DNA of 64,000 nucleotides from Nostoc foliaceum FACHB-393 (GTDB lineage Bacteria > Cyanobacteriota > Cyanobacteriia > Cyanobacteriales > Nostocaceae): NCBI RefSeq assembly GCF_014698505.1, contig NZ_JACJTD010000001.1, positions 186,001 through 250,000 on the forward strand, read 5' to 3'. Below, piece by piece: positions 9,683 to 18,522 of this stretch. How positions within the stretch are numbered: position 1 is the stretch's first letter; every line of letters begins with the position of its first letter. The notes below the pieces were generated by a model. The model made no database searches and was not told the DNA's origin. It saw only the letters and a list, made by a program, of their open reading frames with translations. A program made the position numbers and the translations under genes.

Positions 9683-10183
9683 GACTTAGCAATGAGTGTA
9701 TCTCATTTTGGTAGGTGTATACTTTACCTCCAAATTGAAGCTGCTGCTTTTCGGATTCTTTAAAAGGTTTTTTTGCATAACTGAGATGCTTGCCTTCGTA
9801 ACATACTAAACGCAGTTGGCTCTCAAAGCATTTATGAAAGGGTGTGGGAGTAGGAAATAATGTAGTTCAATAGTGAAATTGAATTGGCGTAAAACTTCTA
9901 ATGGAGTCTTTTAGACTTTGGCAATTTCTTTAGCCAGAGTAATATTTAAGACAACTAAAAAATATATTAAATTGAATCAGGTTCGTGGTTAGTATATTTA
10001 TACACTTACAAATATGAAAATTTTTTACTTCCCAGAAGCCAAATAAAATGTAGCGGTCAACATCAGTAAGCTTCTTGTTGAGAGCATATTAAAAGCTCTA
10101 AGTTTCCTCTAAAGTCTGATTCGTGAAAGCTAGATACAAAGCGCCTTTAGGTGATTTCAATCACAGTTTTTTTGTTCATACTC
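9683..10183. other. Intergenic region, nothing recognised
   Basis: About 500 nt of AT-rich sequence between the divergent DUF1350 gene and the riboswitch-controlled transcript. No gene, strong hairpin or repeat was recognised here. Confidence 0.6.
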
Positions 10184-10212
10184 TTGACATGGTTGATGAT
10201 GACAGGTTATAA
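10184..10212 (+). promoter_or_regulatory. Sigma70-type promoter of the riboswitch transcript
   Basis: A consensus -35 box TTGACA (10184-10189), a 17-nt spacer and a -10 box TTATAA (10207-10212) predict a start near 10219, about 13 nt before the P1 stem of the riboswitch. The spacing and position fit a constitutive housekeeping promoter driving a transcript that the riboswitch then controls. Confidence 0.7.
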
Positions 10213-10231
10213 ACCTTGAAGAAAAATAAAT

Positions 10232-10430
10232 CAGTCTGCCTAATCCACTATAATTCCCTGAAAATTTTTGTGAGTAAGGGTAAACCGGAGCGGAGGAACC
10301 AAGTTTGGGGCGTATTTTGAAGAAAGTTAGCAGTTAATGAATTCATAACTCATAACTCATAACTTTCTTAAGAAGGACATCTCTCAGTCCTAGCCCGTCA
10401 GCTAACTTCGTCGGCATTGAGAAGAGACTG
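10232..10430 (+). promoter_or_regulatory. c-di-AMP riboswitch (ydaO/yuaA class)
   Basis: Closing stem P1: CAGTCT (10232-10237) pairs with AGACTG (10425-10430), and GCC (10238-10240) can pair with GGC (10413-10415). Conserved ydaO blocks appear in order: GCCTAATCC (10238-10246), GGAGCGGAGGAACC (10287-10300), TTTGGGGCG (10304-10312) and CCCGTCAGCTAACTTCG (10394-10410). A variable side stem (10320-10329 with 10360-10369) carries three CATAACT heptamers in its loop. In known members, c-di-AMP binding lowers expression of the gene downstream. Here the next gene on the strand is a sucrose-phosphate-synthase-like glycosyltransferase starting 164 nt later. Assigned from memory of the consensus, not by covariance search. 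Confidence 0.88.
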
Positions 10431-10594
10431 AACGAGCAGCATTCTTAACAAGTAATGCCATGTTCTCGTCAGTGTCCTTTGGCTGGTAACTTTGCGGTTT
10501 GTTGTGCCTGCCCTCGACGTTGAAAGAGAGGATAATATTATCTTGATTTCTGGCGTTTGAGGCAGGATTATTTGCCTTGAGGTGAAAATCAGCT

Positions 10595-11866
10595 ATGTTC
10601 CAGAATAAGAAACATCGCATTGCCCTAATTTCTGTTGATGGTGACCCGGCGGTTGAAATTGGTCAAGAAGAGGCTGGAGGTCAAAATGTCTATGTGCGTC
10701 AAGTAGGTTATGCCTTAGCAAAGCTTGGTTGGCAAGTGGATATGTTCACTCGTCGTAGTAGTCCTGAACAAGCTGCCTACGTTCAACATAGCCCAAACTG
10801 TCGTACTATTCGGTTAAAAGCGGGCCCAGCTAAGTTTATTGGGCGAGATAACTTGTTCGACCATTTACCTGAATTCATCGAAGAATTCCAGCGATTCCAG
10901 TTGCGCCAAGGATTTCATTACTCCTTAATTCATACCAACTACTGGTTATCATCGTGGGTCGGCATGGAATTGAAAAAGCAGCAACCGCTGATTCAGGTAC
11001 ATACTTACCACTCTTTAGGAGCGGTTAAATACAGAAGTATTGGTGATGTTCCCGTAATTGCTACCCAGCGATTAGCTGTAGAAAAAGCCTGCTTGGAAAC
11101 TGTAGACTGTGTGGTTGCAACTAGTCCGCAAGAGCAAAAACATATGCGGGTACTCGTTTCCAGTAAAGGAAACATTGAAATGATTCCCTGTGGCACCGAT
11201 ACTGATAAATTTGGAGAAATTCAGCGGTCTGAGGCGCGGGAAAAGTTGGGAATTGCACCAGATGCCAAAATGGTTCTCTACGTTGGTCGCTTTGACCGCC
11301 GCAAAGGTATTGAAACCTTGGTACGAGCTATTGCCAAATCTAGTTTAAGAGGTGAAGCTAATCTCCAGCTAGTGATTGGAGGTGGTAGCCGTCCAGGTCA
11401 GAGTGATGGAATAGAACGCGATCGCATTGCTAGCATTGTTACTGAACTCGGATTAGAAAATTGTACAACCTTTGCTGGTCGCTTAGATGAAACTGTCCTC
11501 CCCTTCTACTACGCCGCCGCTGATGTCTGCGTAGTGCCTAGTCACTATGAACCTTTTGGTTTAGTTGCCATTGAGGCAATGGCTAGTAAGACTCCTGTCG
11601 TAGCTAGTAATGTTGGTGGGCTACAGTTTACTGTTGTACCAGAAGTCACAGGGTTACTTGCGCCCCCCAAAGATGAAGTAGCTTTTGCTGCTGCCATAGA
11701 CCGCATTCTCATCAACCCAGCTTGGCGAGACCAGTTAGGTGAAGCGGCTCGACAACGGACAGAAATTGCCTTTAGTTGGTATAGTGTAGGATTCCGACTG
11801 ACTCAACTTTACACTCGTCTGCTGGCTCCAACTGCACCTAATACCCGAACCCGGATTGCAGCTTAA
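10595..11866 (+). CDS. GT4 glycosyltransferase, sucrose-phosphate-synthase-like
   Basis: 423 residues, ATG preceded by TTGAGGTGA. The N-terminal Rossmann half has the donor/acceptor loop EEAGGQNVYVRQVG and HTNYWLSSWVGMEL; the C-terminal half has the GT4 nucleotide-sugar signature with the E-x7-E motif in HYEPFGLVAIEAM. These are the hallmarks of the short, glucosyltransferase-only sucrose-phosphate synthases (SpsA type) of filamentous cyanobacteria, which lack the phosphatase-like domain. It would join a nucleotide glucose to fructose 6-phosphate, making the precursor of sucrose, a compatible solute and filament-transported sugar. A different GT4 acceptor cannot be excluded. Control by the c-di-AMP riboswitch just upstream is the most notable context. 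Confidence 0.82.
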   Translation: MFQNKKHRIALISVDGDPAVEIGQEEAGGQNVYVRQVGYALAKLGWQVDMFTRRSSPEQAAYVQHSPNCRTIRLKAGPAKFIGRDNLFDHLPEFIEEFQRFQLRQGFHYSLIHTNYWLSSWVGMELKKQQPLIQVHTYHSLGAVKYRSIGDVPVIATQRLAVEKACLETVDCVVATSPQEQKHMRVLVSSKGNIEMIPCGTDTDKFGEIQRSEAREKLGIAPDAKMVLYVGRFDRRKGIETLVRAIAKSSLRGEANLQLVIGGGSRPGQSDGIERDRIASIVTELGLENCTTFAGRLDETVLPFYYAAADVCVVPSHYEPFGLVAIEAMASKTPVVASNVGGLQFTVVPEVTGLLAPPKDEVAFAAAIDRILINPAWRDQLGEAARQRTEIAFSWYSVGFRLTQLYTRLLAPTAPNTRTRIAA

Positions 11867-11970
11867 TTTTTCCAGCTTTGAGCGCGGAACTAATATCATC
11901 AGAGTGATTTTGCCGTGCCCAAACAGTCAAACACAAACTACTCAACCTAGTTAATTAGGGAGTCAGAATT

Positions 11971-12168
11971 ATGCTGAATATCGGAGATTATGCCTTCCAT
12001 CAAAGAACAGGCCAGGTTGGTCAAGTTTGTGGTTATGGACATCAGGTAATGGATGGAGTTTATATAACCACCCTCAAAGTCAGAGTGAGTAAGCATGAAG
12101 GAACTCGTCATCAAAGCAGATTTGTCGAGGATGCTTACTCCACTTGGGTACTCACAAACGCAGGATAA
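11971..12168 (+). CDS. Small conserved cyanobacterial protein, unknown function
   Basis: 65 residues from an ATG preceded by a GGGAG-type ribosome binding site. Sequence is compact and beta-rich (begins MLNIGDYAFHQRTGQVG, with a GYGHQ turn and a C-terminal FVEDAYSTWVL), suggesting a small SH3-like barrel; this is inference. It begins 104 nt after the glycosyltransferase stop and ends 5 nt before a strong hairpin, so it may be the last gene of the same transcript. Confidence 0.65.
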   Translation: MLNIGDYAFHQRTGQVGQVCGYGHQVMDGVYITTLKVRVSKHEGTRHQSRFVEDAYSTWVLTNAG

Positions 12169-12173
12169 ACTAA

Positions 12174-12213
12174 TAGATTTGTTTTTCTGCGTTTATATAG
12201 AAAAACAAATCTA
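12174..12213 (+). terminator. Perfect hairpin after the 65-residue gene
   Basis: AGATTTGTTTTTCT (12175-12188) and its exact complement (12199-12212) flank a 10-nt loop; one more pair extends the stem outward. The right arm is A-rich on the plus strand, so it is a weak intrinsic terminator there. Confidence 0.6.
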
Positions 12214-12310
12214 ATAGTCCACCACACCAACTTTTATGAGTGAATAAGTTCGTAGTCAAGACTTTAGTCCTTGATTTGAGCGCTAAAGCGCTGACTACAA
12301 ACCAAGCATA
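12211..12310. repeat. Dispersed repeat, copy A (partner at 28385-28510)
   Basis: The block CACCAACTTTTATGAGTGA, AATAAGTTCGTAGTC, a GAGCGCTAAAGCGCT inner palindrome and GACTACAAACC reappears, with scattered changes, on the opposite strand at 28385-28510. Non-coding, MITE-like. Confidence 0.65.
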
Positions 12311-12354
12311 AAGTACTAGTTGATTGGCTGCGATTTTAGCAGCATTTTAAAGAT

Positions 12355-12385
12355 AGCGGGGAAAGTTCACTGAACTTTCCCCGCT
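12355..12385. repeat. 31-nt perfect palindrome
   Basis: AGCGGGGAAAGTTCA (12355-12369) and its exact complement (12371-12385) surround a single C. It could terminate the upstream transcript but has no following T-run. Confidence 0.6.
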
Positions 12386-12658
12386 TCAATTTGGCTAAAG
12401 AGTTTTTTTGAAACATCAAATTTATCAGTAAATCAAGACCAGTTAGCCATTGCAGGCAGCGATTTGTGTGTAATAAAGCTTGTACAATTGTCAAGGCGGT
12501 TTTTACTGCCAGAATAATTCTCAGGTGTAAAGTTTATCGACAGCAAAATTTTTCTACTTTGTGTTTTTCCATCCTTCACTTGTGGCTAAAATACCCCAAG
12601 TTAGGCGCTCATATCTTGCAATAGATAACTTTTACCCTTATGACTGGAGAGCAAAATC
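12386..12658. other. Leader region of ccmP
   Basis: Roughly 270 nt of AT-rich sequence with no gene, ending in the GGAGAG ribosome binding site (12646-12651) of ccmP. No clear promoter boxes could be chosen with confidence. Confidence 0.5.
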
Positions 12659-13300
12659 TTGGGAATAGAACTACGCAGTTTCGTATTTCTCGACAGCCTG
12701 CAACCTCAACATGCAGCATATATGGGAACAGTAGCCCAAGGCTTCTTACCATTACCAGGGGATACATCACTGTGGATTGAAATCTCTCCTGGTATCGAAA
12801 TTAATAAAATTACGGATGTAGCCCTGAAAGCTGCCTCTGTTCGTCCGGGAGTACAGGTAGTTGAACGACTGTACGGACTATTGGAAGTTCATTCTAGCTC
12901 CCAAGGTGAAACGCGAGCTGCTGGGCAAGCAATTTTGGCTGCATTGGGAGTCCGAAAAGACGAATGTCTCAAACCGCGTGTTGTTTCTAGCCAAATTATC
13001 CGCAATATCGATGCTTACCAAACACAACTTATTAATCGCACGCGACGGGGACAGCTATTACTAGCAGGACAAACACTGTATGTATTAGAAGTCGAGCCTG
13101 CTGCTTACGCCGCACTAGCTGCGAATGAAGCTGAGAAAGCGGCATCGATTAACATCCTTGAGGTTCAAGCTGTAGGTAGTTTTGGACGGCTTTACTTAGG
13201 TGGACATGAAAGAGATATTCTAGCAGGTGCGGCGGGAGCATTAACGGCGATTGAAAGTGTAGCTGGTCGGACAAATCCTTTGGGTATGCGTCAGGAGTAA
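12659..13300 (+). CDS. ccmP: Carboxysome shell protein CcmP (tandem BMC domains)
   Basis: 213 residues, exactly the length of characterised CcmP, from a TTG start with GGAGAG 7 nt upstream. Two BMC domains: ~1-100 and ~105-213. The pore-lining pair E69-R70 (in VVERLYG) that gates the large central pore of CcmP is present. CcmP trimers form pseudohexamers that stack into double-layer tiles of the beta-carboxysome facet and are thought to pass larger metabolites such as RuBP and 3-PGA. It is a satellite locus, as in other cyanobacteria, away from ccmKLMN. The next gene starts 10 nt after its stop. Confidence 0.93.
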   Translation: MGIELRSFVFLDSLQPQHAAYMGTVAQGFLPLPGDTSLWIEISPGIEINKITDVALKAASVRPGVQVVERLYGLLEVHSSSQGETRAAGQAILAALGVRKDECLKPRVVSSQIIRNIDAYQTQLINRTRRGQLLLAGQTLYVLEVEPAAYAALAANEAEKAASINILEVQAVGSFGRLYLGGHERDILAGAAGALTAIESVAGRTNPLGMRQE

Positions 13301-13310
13301 AGGAGAGAAA

Positions 13311-14117
13311 ATGGCAAATCGAGAGCATCTAGCTTTACTGAAAGCAGGTGCAGTTACATGGATTGAGTGGAGAAAGAAAAATCCCCAGATTGAACCAGAC
13401 CTCAGCGCTGCAAACCTCCAAGGAGATAACCTCAGAGGCGCAAACCTCCAGGGGGTAAACTTGAACAAGGTGGATTTGGGTAATGCTTTACTCGTGCGAG
13501 CAAACCTTAGTGGTGCTGACCTCAGTAGTGCCAACCTCTACAAAGCCTTCCTCGTTGAAGCTAACTTGAGTGATGCTAACTTCAGTGTTGCTAACTTGAG
13601 TGGTGCTATACTTACGCAGGCAGATTTGAGTCATGCCAATTTGATTGGAGCCGACTTGAGTGAGGCGAATCTTAGAGGCGCTGCGATCGCTCATGCTAAT
13701 CTAATTGGGACTGACTTAAGAGGCGCTAACTTGAGAGATGCCGATTTAGGTGCAGCGAAGCTAATACGGACTAATCTATCTTTTGCCAACCTCATTGAAG
13801 CTAACTTGATTGCGGCTGACCTCAGCGAGGCGAGTTTGTACGAGGCGGAAGTTTTGGGGGCTTATCTTTACAAAACTGACTTATACAAAGCTAATCTAAA
13901 CAAGGCTCACCTAAGTGGTGCTTACATGTTGCAGGCTAACCTAAATGAAGCTGATTTGAGTCAAGCTGACTTGAGTTGGACTAACCTTAGAGGCGCAAAT
14001 TTGGCAGGGGCGAATCTCAGAGGAGCTAACCTTAGAGGAGCCGACCTTAGGGGAGCTAACCTCAGCGGCGTAAATCTTCAGGAGGCAATTATGCCTGACG
14101 CTTCAAGGCACAATTAA
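13311..14117 (+). CDS. Pentapeptide-repeat protein
   Basis: 268 residues starting at an ATG with its own GGAGAG site. After an N-terminal ~30-residue segment (HLALLKAGAVTWIEWRKKNP) nearly the whole protein is A(N/D)Lxx pentapeptides, about 40 in a row, predicting a right-handed quadrilateral beta-helix about ten coils long. No transmembrane segments. The 10-nt gap from ccmP on the same strand argues for cotranscription. Function is unknown; the amino-terminal WIEWR segment recurs in other cyanobacterial pentapeptide proteins. Confidence 0.9.
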   Translation: MANREHLALLKAGAVTWIEWRKKNPQIEPDLSAANLQGDNLRGANLQGVNLNKVDLGNALLVRANLSGADLSSANLYKAFLVEANLSDANFSVANLSGAILTQADLSHANLIGADLSEANLRGAAIAHANLIGTDLRGANLRDADLGAAKLIRTNLSFANLIEANLIAADLSEASLYEAEVLGAYLYKTDLYKANLNKAHLSGAYMLQANLNEADLSQADLSWTNLRGANLAGANLRGANLRGADLRGANLSGVNLQEAIMPDASRHN

Positions 14118-14255
14118 TTAACAAGAAAAAGTAATTGACGTTTACATTCATTTTATAAGCTTAAACTAGTTTGCAATGCAAAATCACCCAGCACCTCTGA
14201 GTTAATTAGGTTAATTAAGCTTGAATGAATTGGAATGTTCCCTATATTTTGGCAA

Positions 14256-14720
14256 TTACCATTGTGAAAAAGGATGTTTTACTAAATTGCTGTTGAAATA
14301 TCTGAAGTCATCTGAAACTTCTTGTCCAATCCAACTTGGTAGTTCAATTTCTTGATTTTCATCACTGAGTTCAACTTCTGCTAATATTAATCCTTTATTA
14401 ACACCATCAAACTCATCTATTTCCCAAAGCAAGCCACCCGACTCTATTTTATATCTGATTTTTTCTATAAAGGGACGTTCACATAATGTTTCAAGTATTT
14501 CTTGAGCATCTTTAACAGGAATAGGATACTCAAACTCTAATCTCGAATATTTGATATTAGGGCCTTTAATAGTCAAATAACTTTTTTCTCCTACTATACG
14601 TATACGTACAGTAGCTTTGTCTTGTGTGGCAATGTATCCTTGACGATATACACTACCTTCAGCTAATTCTCTCCAACTATCTCCTCTCACTAAATATTTG
14701 CGCTCTATTTCTTTCGCCAT
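14256..14720 (-). CDS. CYTH-domain triphosphate tunnel metalloenzyme
   Basis: 154 residues, starting with the diagnostic ExExK motif (E4-I-E6-R-K8) followed by alternating charged strands (TVRIRIVG, YLTIKGP, RLEFEYPI, WEIDEFDG, LILAEVEL) that line the tunnel of this family. Bacterial short CYTH proteins hydrolyse inorganic triphosphate or similar substrates with a divalent metal. Length is typical of the one-domain class. Monocistronic as far as can be seen. Confidence 0.88.
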   Translation of the reverse strand: MAKEIERKYLVRGDSWRELAEGSVYRQGYIATQDKATVRIRIVGEKSYLTIKGPNIKYSRLEFEYPIPVKDAQEILETLCERPFIEKIRYKIESGGLLWEIDEFDGVNKGLILAEVELSDENQEIELPSWIGQEVSDDFRYFNSNLVKHPFSQW

Positions 14721-14884
14721 TTTACTTACCCTGATTGTGTGATTTTGTAGATCAAAAAGCTAAGTCATTTTCAAAAACTAACTCCATGCGATCGCTCCAA
14801 AGTCAAGTTACGCTATCCTCTTAAAGGAGTTTTAGCTTAAAATAACATGCATAAGCATTGCTGTACCCCTACAACGTGGTCTAT

Positions 14885-15556
14885 TTACCTGAAAATAGCT
14901 GTAAGTTCTTCTTTCGCTAAAGCTAATGCTTGATGAGCATTTTTAAACTTTGTTTCATCTGTAAATTTATGACCAAAGCACTTTAAATAAGCTTCCAGAT
15001 ACCGAATACGTAAGCGTGGATCAGCCGGACTCTGAAGAAAAGGGAGGTCAGCTTCAACCATAAACCGGATAGCCAACAAGGGGATAGGGCTACGAAGTGG
15101 CCGAAAGTTTGGGTTGTGTAGACCACGGCTTTCATTACGTTTATGAAATTCTCCGATCATCAGTCCTGACTCAACAAACAAAGGTTTAAGTTTTTGTTGG
15201 ACACTATCTACTAGTTTAGGAGCATCTTCTATATGGATGTCAGGAAAGATCAGTAAAAAAGCTCTATTGATTGCTAATTCTTGTTCTTTAACTTCCATCT
15301 TAAGAAAGATATCTCGGTAGCGTCCAACAACCTCTTCTAATTGTTCTGGATACAAATCTTTTGTGTGAATAACTGCCAGACGAATACTATTTGACTTGAG
15401 GGAGTAAGGTACAAAAGGGCAAACTGCGCCGGGTCTTCCTAAATTAGGATGAGGTCTTCCTAAAAAATTTTTCACCCACTCCATAATTTCAATCAAGTAA
15501 GGAAGGTCTTCGTTTTGCTGGAGTTGTTCTATTTCAAGAGTTGTATAAAGTTCCAT
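14885..15556 (-). CDS. DUF6875-like protein
   Basis: 223 residues, cytoplasmic, no signal peptide. A proline-rich CPFVPYSL segment, a HTKDLYPEQL stretch, and a GEFH...R/NPNFRPLRSPIPLLAIRFMVEADLPFL region resemble the DUF6875 family, members of which occur near some biosynthetic genes. I cannot assign an activity. The gene has no close same-strand neighbour, and the DNA upstream (15557-16000) is unusually AT-rich. Confidence 0.6.
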   Translation of the reverse strand: MELYTTLEIEQLQQNEDLPYLIEIMEWVKNFLGRPHPNLGRPGAVCPFVPYSLKSNSIRLAVIHTKDLYPEQLEEVVGRYRDIFLKMEVKEQELAINRAFLLIFPDIHIEDAPKLVDSVQQKLKPLFVESGLMIGEFHKRNESRGLHNPNFRPLRSPIPLLAIRFMVEADLPFLQSPADPRLRIRYLEAYLKCFGHKFTDETKFKNAHQALALAKEELTAIFR

Positions 15557-16325
15557 GAGCTTGGGTGAAATGGAGTAATTGTTTAATCTGAATGCAAAAT
15601 TACTTTTACAAAATTATGTTTCTGAAACTGATTATTGTCTAAAGTGAATCTAGGTGAATAAAATGAGTGTTGATTTTTTCTATTCTGGGTGAATTTGTAG
15701 CTTCTAGTAAATAAAAATATTTTAATATTTTGTGAATTTAAATAAATTAACGCCAATAAATACACAAGCATATTTTCGCACCAAGTCGATTTTATTCATT
15801 TATTTTTGGCATTTTAGCTAGAATACATATGTATTATTCAGCAGATGCTCCTACTTTTTCACACTCTCAAGCTTCTATTATTTTTAATAAACATATTATA
15901 AAGTTTATGTATAAATATTTATTTTTATTGTAAAAATTTAGTAGAGATTTAATAGCAACTATACACTTAATATCAAGTTAGTCTAGTTAAATCTAACAAG
16001 CTAATTATCTATTAATCGTAGGGGAGGCGGGATAAGCGGCGACTTCTGCCATTTTCCGTACCCCTACGCGACCGTGTACACACAAGCTCTAAAAACAGTT
16101 TGATAAAGCTTTCCTCGTTAACAGGCTCCCACCGGGGAATGCATTCACTAGGCTCCGCCTCCAGCCAAACATGCATTGAAGCAAAGCCTCTAATAGCCAT
16201 TCCTATGCGAAGCATGGGAACGAGGGAAGAATGGGAAGTCGAGCTTTTTTCGATTTGCGTGTACGCTATGCATACCCTTAGGCAAGCTACTCACAAAATT
16301 GGATATTTGTTGAATTGGAAGTCCG
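15557..16325. other. AT-rich gap with a dispersed repeat
   Basis: 15557-16010 is strongly AT-rich and carries no gene. 16018-16072 is bounded by an inverted CGTAGGGG / CCCCTACG pair. 16112-16225 holds the widespread cyanobacterial repeat built on GTTAACAGGCTCCCACC, GGAATGCATTC, AGGCTCCGCCTC and CATGGGAACGAGG blocks. Apparent reading frames across it are repeat artefacts. Confidence 0.6.
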
Positions 16326-18005
16326 TTATTTCTCAACAAATTCTTTCACCACTGCCATAGCATCAGGGGGAATCTGCGTAATTAGGCGAAATGGAAATGC
16401 CGCAGTTGAAGCAAACTTGGCATAATCTGATGTCAGAAAGATAGCGTAGTTTTTAGCTTCTGGAGTCATCTGTGCAGCAAAGGCCAAGGCTATAGCTTTA
16501 ACGTACTTACGAACCTCAGCCGCTTCTTCACCCACAACTTCACCGCCACTAATTGGTGTATTCGGTTGTCCTACCTGATCCAAAGTGGTACTGGGGTCTT
16601 TTACACTTAGATGAGTACCCCCAACTATACCAACTAGCCATTTTGGGGATGGGATTTTGTCAAATCCCACAATTTGTTCAGTTAAAGCTGGGGTAGTTTT
16701 ATCTGCGGAACCAGCTAAAACTAGGGTAGGAACTTGTACCTTAGTTAACCCAGTTTCGCCAAAAATCAGAGAAGTTGTAGGATTGAGAGCGATCGCCTGT
16801 TTGATTCTAGTATCCCGCAGTTGATAGCTATTTTCAGGTAGCTCTTGAGCGATACACTGCATACCTTCTGCCAGACTTAAGACAACCAAGTTTTTTTTGC
16901 AGCGTTGTTTGAGTCGTTCCAGTTGTAACTCTGCTCCAGCAAGTGTTAAAGCTGTACCACCACCAAAAGAATAGCCAACAACCATCGCGTTTGTGGTTGC
17001 AAGTTTCCCAGCAAGGGGATTATTAGTTGTTTGGTTCAGTTTTTCTAATTCATCAAGAACAAAACTAATATCTTGAGGGCGATTTAAAAACTCCTGAGGC
17101 TTCACAACTCTGGTTTTACCTTGTAATGCTAAGTTAGTATTCGCCTCATTACTACCGGGATGTTCTAAAGCTGCTACTACATAACCGTGGGATGCTAAAT
17201 GTTCTGCCAGGTAACGCAAGTCCGTGCGGACTGACCCGAAGCCGTGAGAAAAGACAATGACGGGTTTATTGGCAGTTGCAGTAGTTGACCAGTAAATATC
17301 AACTGGAATTTTACGACCGCGCTTTTGGTCATTCAGGCTTAAGTTAAGTGTTTTTACTTGAGTGCTTCCTGGTTGACTGGGATCAAAAGGGAAAGCAATC
17401 TGCGGTGTTTTGGAGTCCAGTTGGGAAGTGATGTCTGACGACAAGCCGTTACGCGTCAACGCCAGCATAAATTGCTGGGTACGCCAAAAAGCTGTATTCA
17501 AACTCCCTGCAACTATAAAAGCCTGTGGCAAATCAATTTCTAGGCGTTTACTGGGATAAGCGGCGATAAAGCTCAGTATAGAAAGACCTTCTGGTGCCGT
17601 AGAGCCTAATACCAATCCTCCTCTGAGTGCTTGTACCCCAGCATTGTCCTTTCGAGCTAAGGCTGTAGCGAGGTCATTAAGAATACTTGTACCAATCTGA
17701 GTATTAACTAACCTATTAATAGTGACAACATTCATCGGTATATTCACACCCAGCGCTCCCAAGAGGAAGCGGCGTTGTTGTTCAGATAATCCTTTAGCGT
17801 AAGGCTGCAAACTCGCAGGCAATTCCCCAGTTTTTGCAGCCTTTCGCAACTCAGCAAGCGAGATGGTTTCTGTAAATAAACCCAAACGCACAACAACTGT
17901 GTCAGCCGCAATGGCCGAAGTATTTACCCCGAACTGTGTAAGTGCAATTGCACCAAAGAAACTCGCAACTGCCTTAAGACTTCGCCAACTTCTTCCCATA
18001 AACAT
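16326..18005 (-). CDS. Secreted alpha/beta hydrolase with N-terminal DUF1400-like domain
   Basis: 559 residues. A signal peptide of about 34 residues ends at an AIA-A site. Residues ~35-170 fit the cyanobacterial DUF1400 domain that precedes hydrolases of this type. The hydrolase part follows: IVFSHGFGSVRTDL oxyanion region, LEHPGSN, and a nucleophile elbow GYSFGGG, with candidate acid and base near LVLAGSADKTTP and GGTHLS. Likely exported to the periplasm; substrate unknown (lipase, acetylhydrolase and polyester hydrolase relatives exist). The ATG has no strong ribosome binding site. Confidence 0.85.
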   Translation of the reverse strand: MFMGRSWRSLKAVASFFGAIALTQFGVNTSAIAADTVVVRLGLFTETISLAELRKAAKTGELPASLQPYAKGLSEQQRRFLLGALGVNIPMNVVTINRLVNTQIGTSILNDLATALARKDNAGVQALRGGLVLGSTAPEGLSILSFIAAYPSKRLEIDLPQAFIVAGSLNTAFWRTQQFMLALTRNGLSSDITSQLDSKTPQIAFPFDPSQPGSTQVKTLNLSLNDQKRGRKIPVDIYWSTTATANKPVIVFSHGFGSVRTDLRYLAEHLASHGYVVAALEHPGSNEANTNLALQGKTRVVKPQEFLNRPQDISFVLDELEKLNQTTNNPLAGKLATTNAMVVGYSFGGGTALTLAGAELQLERLKQRCKKNLVVLSLAEGMQCIAQELPENSYQLRDTRIKQAIALNPTTSLIFGETGLTKVQVPTLVLAGSADKTTPALTEQIVGFDKIPSPKWLVGIVGGTHLSVKDPSTTLDQVGQPNTPISGGEVVGEEAAEVRKYVKAIALAFAAQMTPEAKNYAIFLTSDYAKFASTAAFPFRLITQIPPDAMAVVKEFVEK

Positions 18006-18522
18006 TTATACAAAGTGTTACTTACGGGAATATAACGAATATTTATGTATTTGACTACCCCATTAATTACCTAGAAATATAAGCAGATTTTTTCTTGAAC
18101 TTAATGGCGATCGCCCTGATCTCCTCAAAGCATCTGCTGATCCGAACAAAGTTCATCCAAAACATAACAAAAACAACAAATTGTAGAATTAATCACAACT
18201 AAAAATTTGAGCATAAATCAGTGTTAACAGCGACAAAAGTCCGATTGTTTCTCAGCTATTTTTAATACTGTAACGGAGCTACTAGAACAGGGTAAGCGAT
18301 GCCTGCGGCGGTAAACTACGCATCTAGAGTCTGAACTTTTTGTGGGCTGATGTCTTGATTGCTATTTTTTTGACAGGAAAGTTTAACCTACCGTTTAATG
18401 TTTTGTCTTTGCCATTTAGAACGTGTTGCAGAAGTGTTGCAGGTGGATAGTTTTACTGCTGTAGCTGCATTATCATTACTCATCAAATTCTAACAGCCGC
18501 ATCAACAATTTTTCTTGGCTTT
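18006..18522. other. Intergenic region, nothing firm
   Basis: About 500 nt between divergent genes. A short frame near 18410-18490 (translating as ERVAEVLQVDSFTAVAALS before a stop) may be a decayed gene end but could not be assigned. Confidence 0.5.

Noticed and set aside
10402..10620. 72-codon minus-strand ORF
   Set aside because: It is antisense to the 3' half of the riboswitch and the start of the glycosyltransferase; conserved RNA blocks explain the sequence.
15583..15771. 62-codon minus-strand ORF upstream of the DUF6875-like gene
   Set aside because: Composition is simply that of AT-rich intergenic DNA, with no homology recognised.
16012..16360. Short ORFs on both strands
   Set aside because: They lie in a known type of dispersed cyanobacterial repeat rather than in coding sequence.
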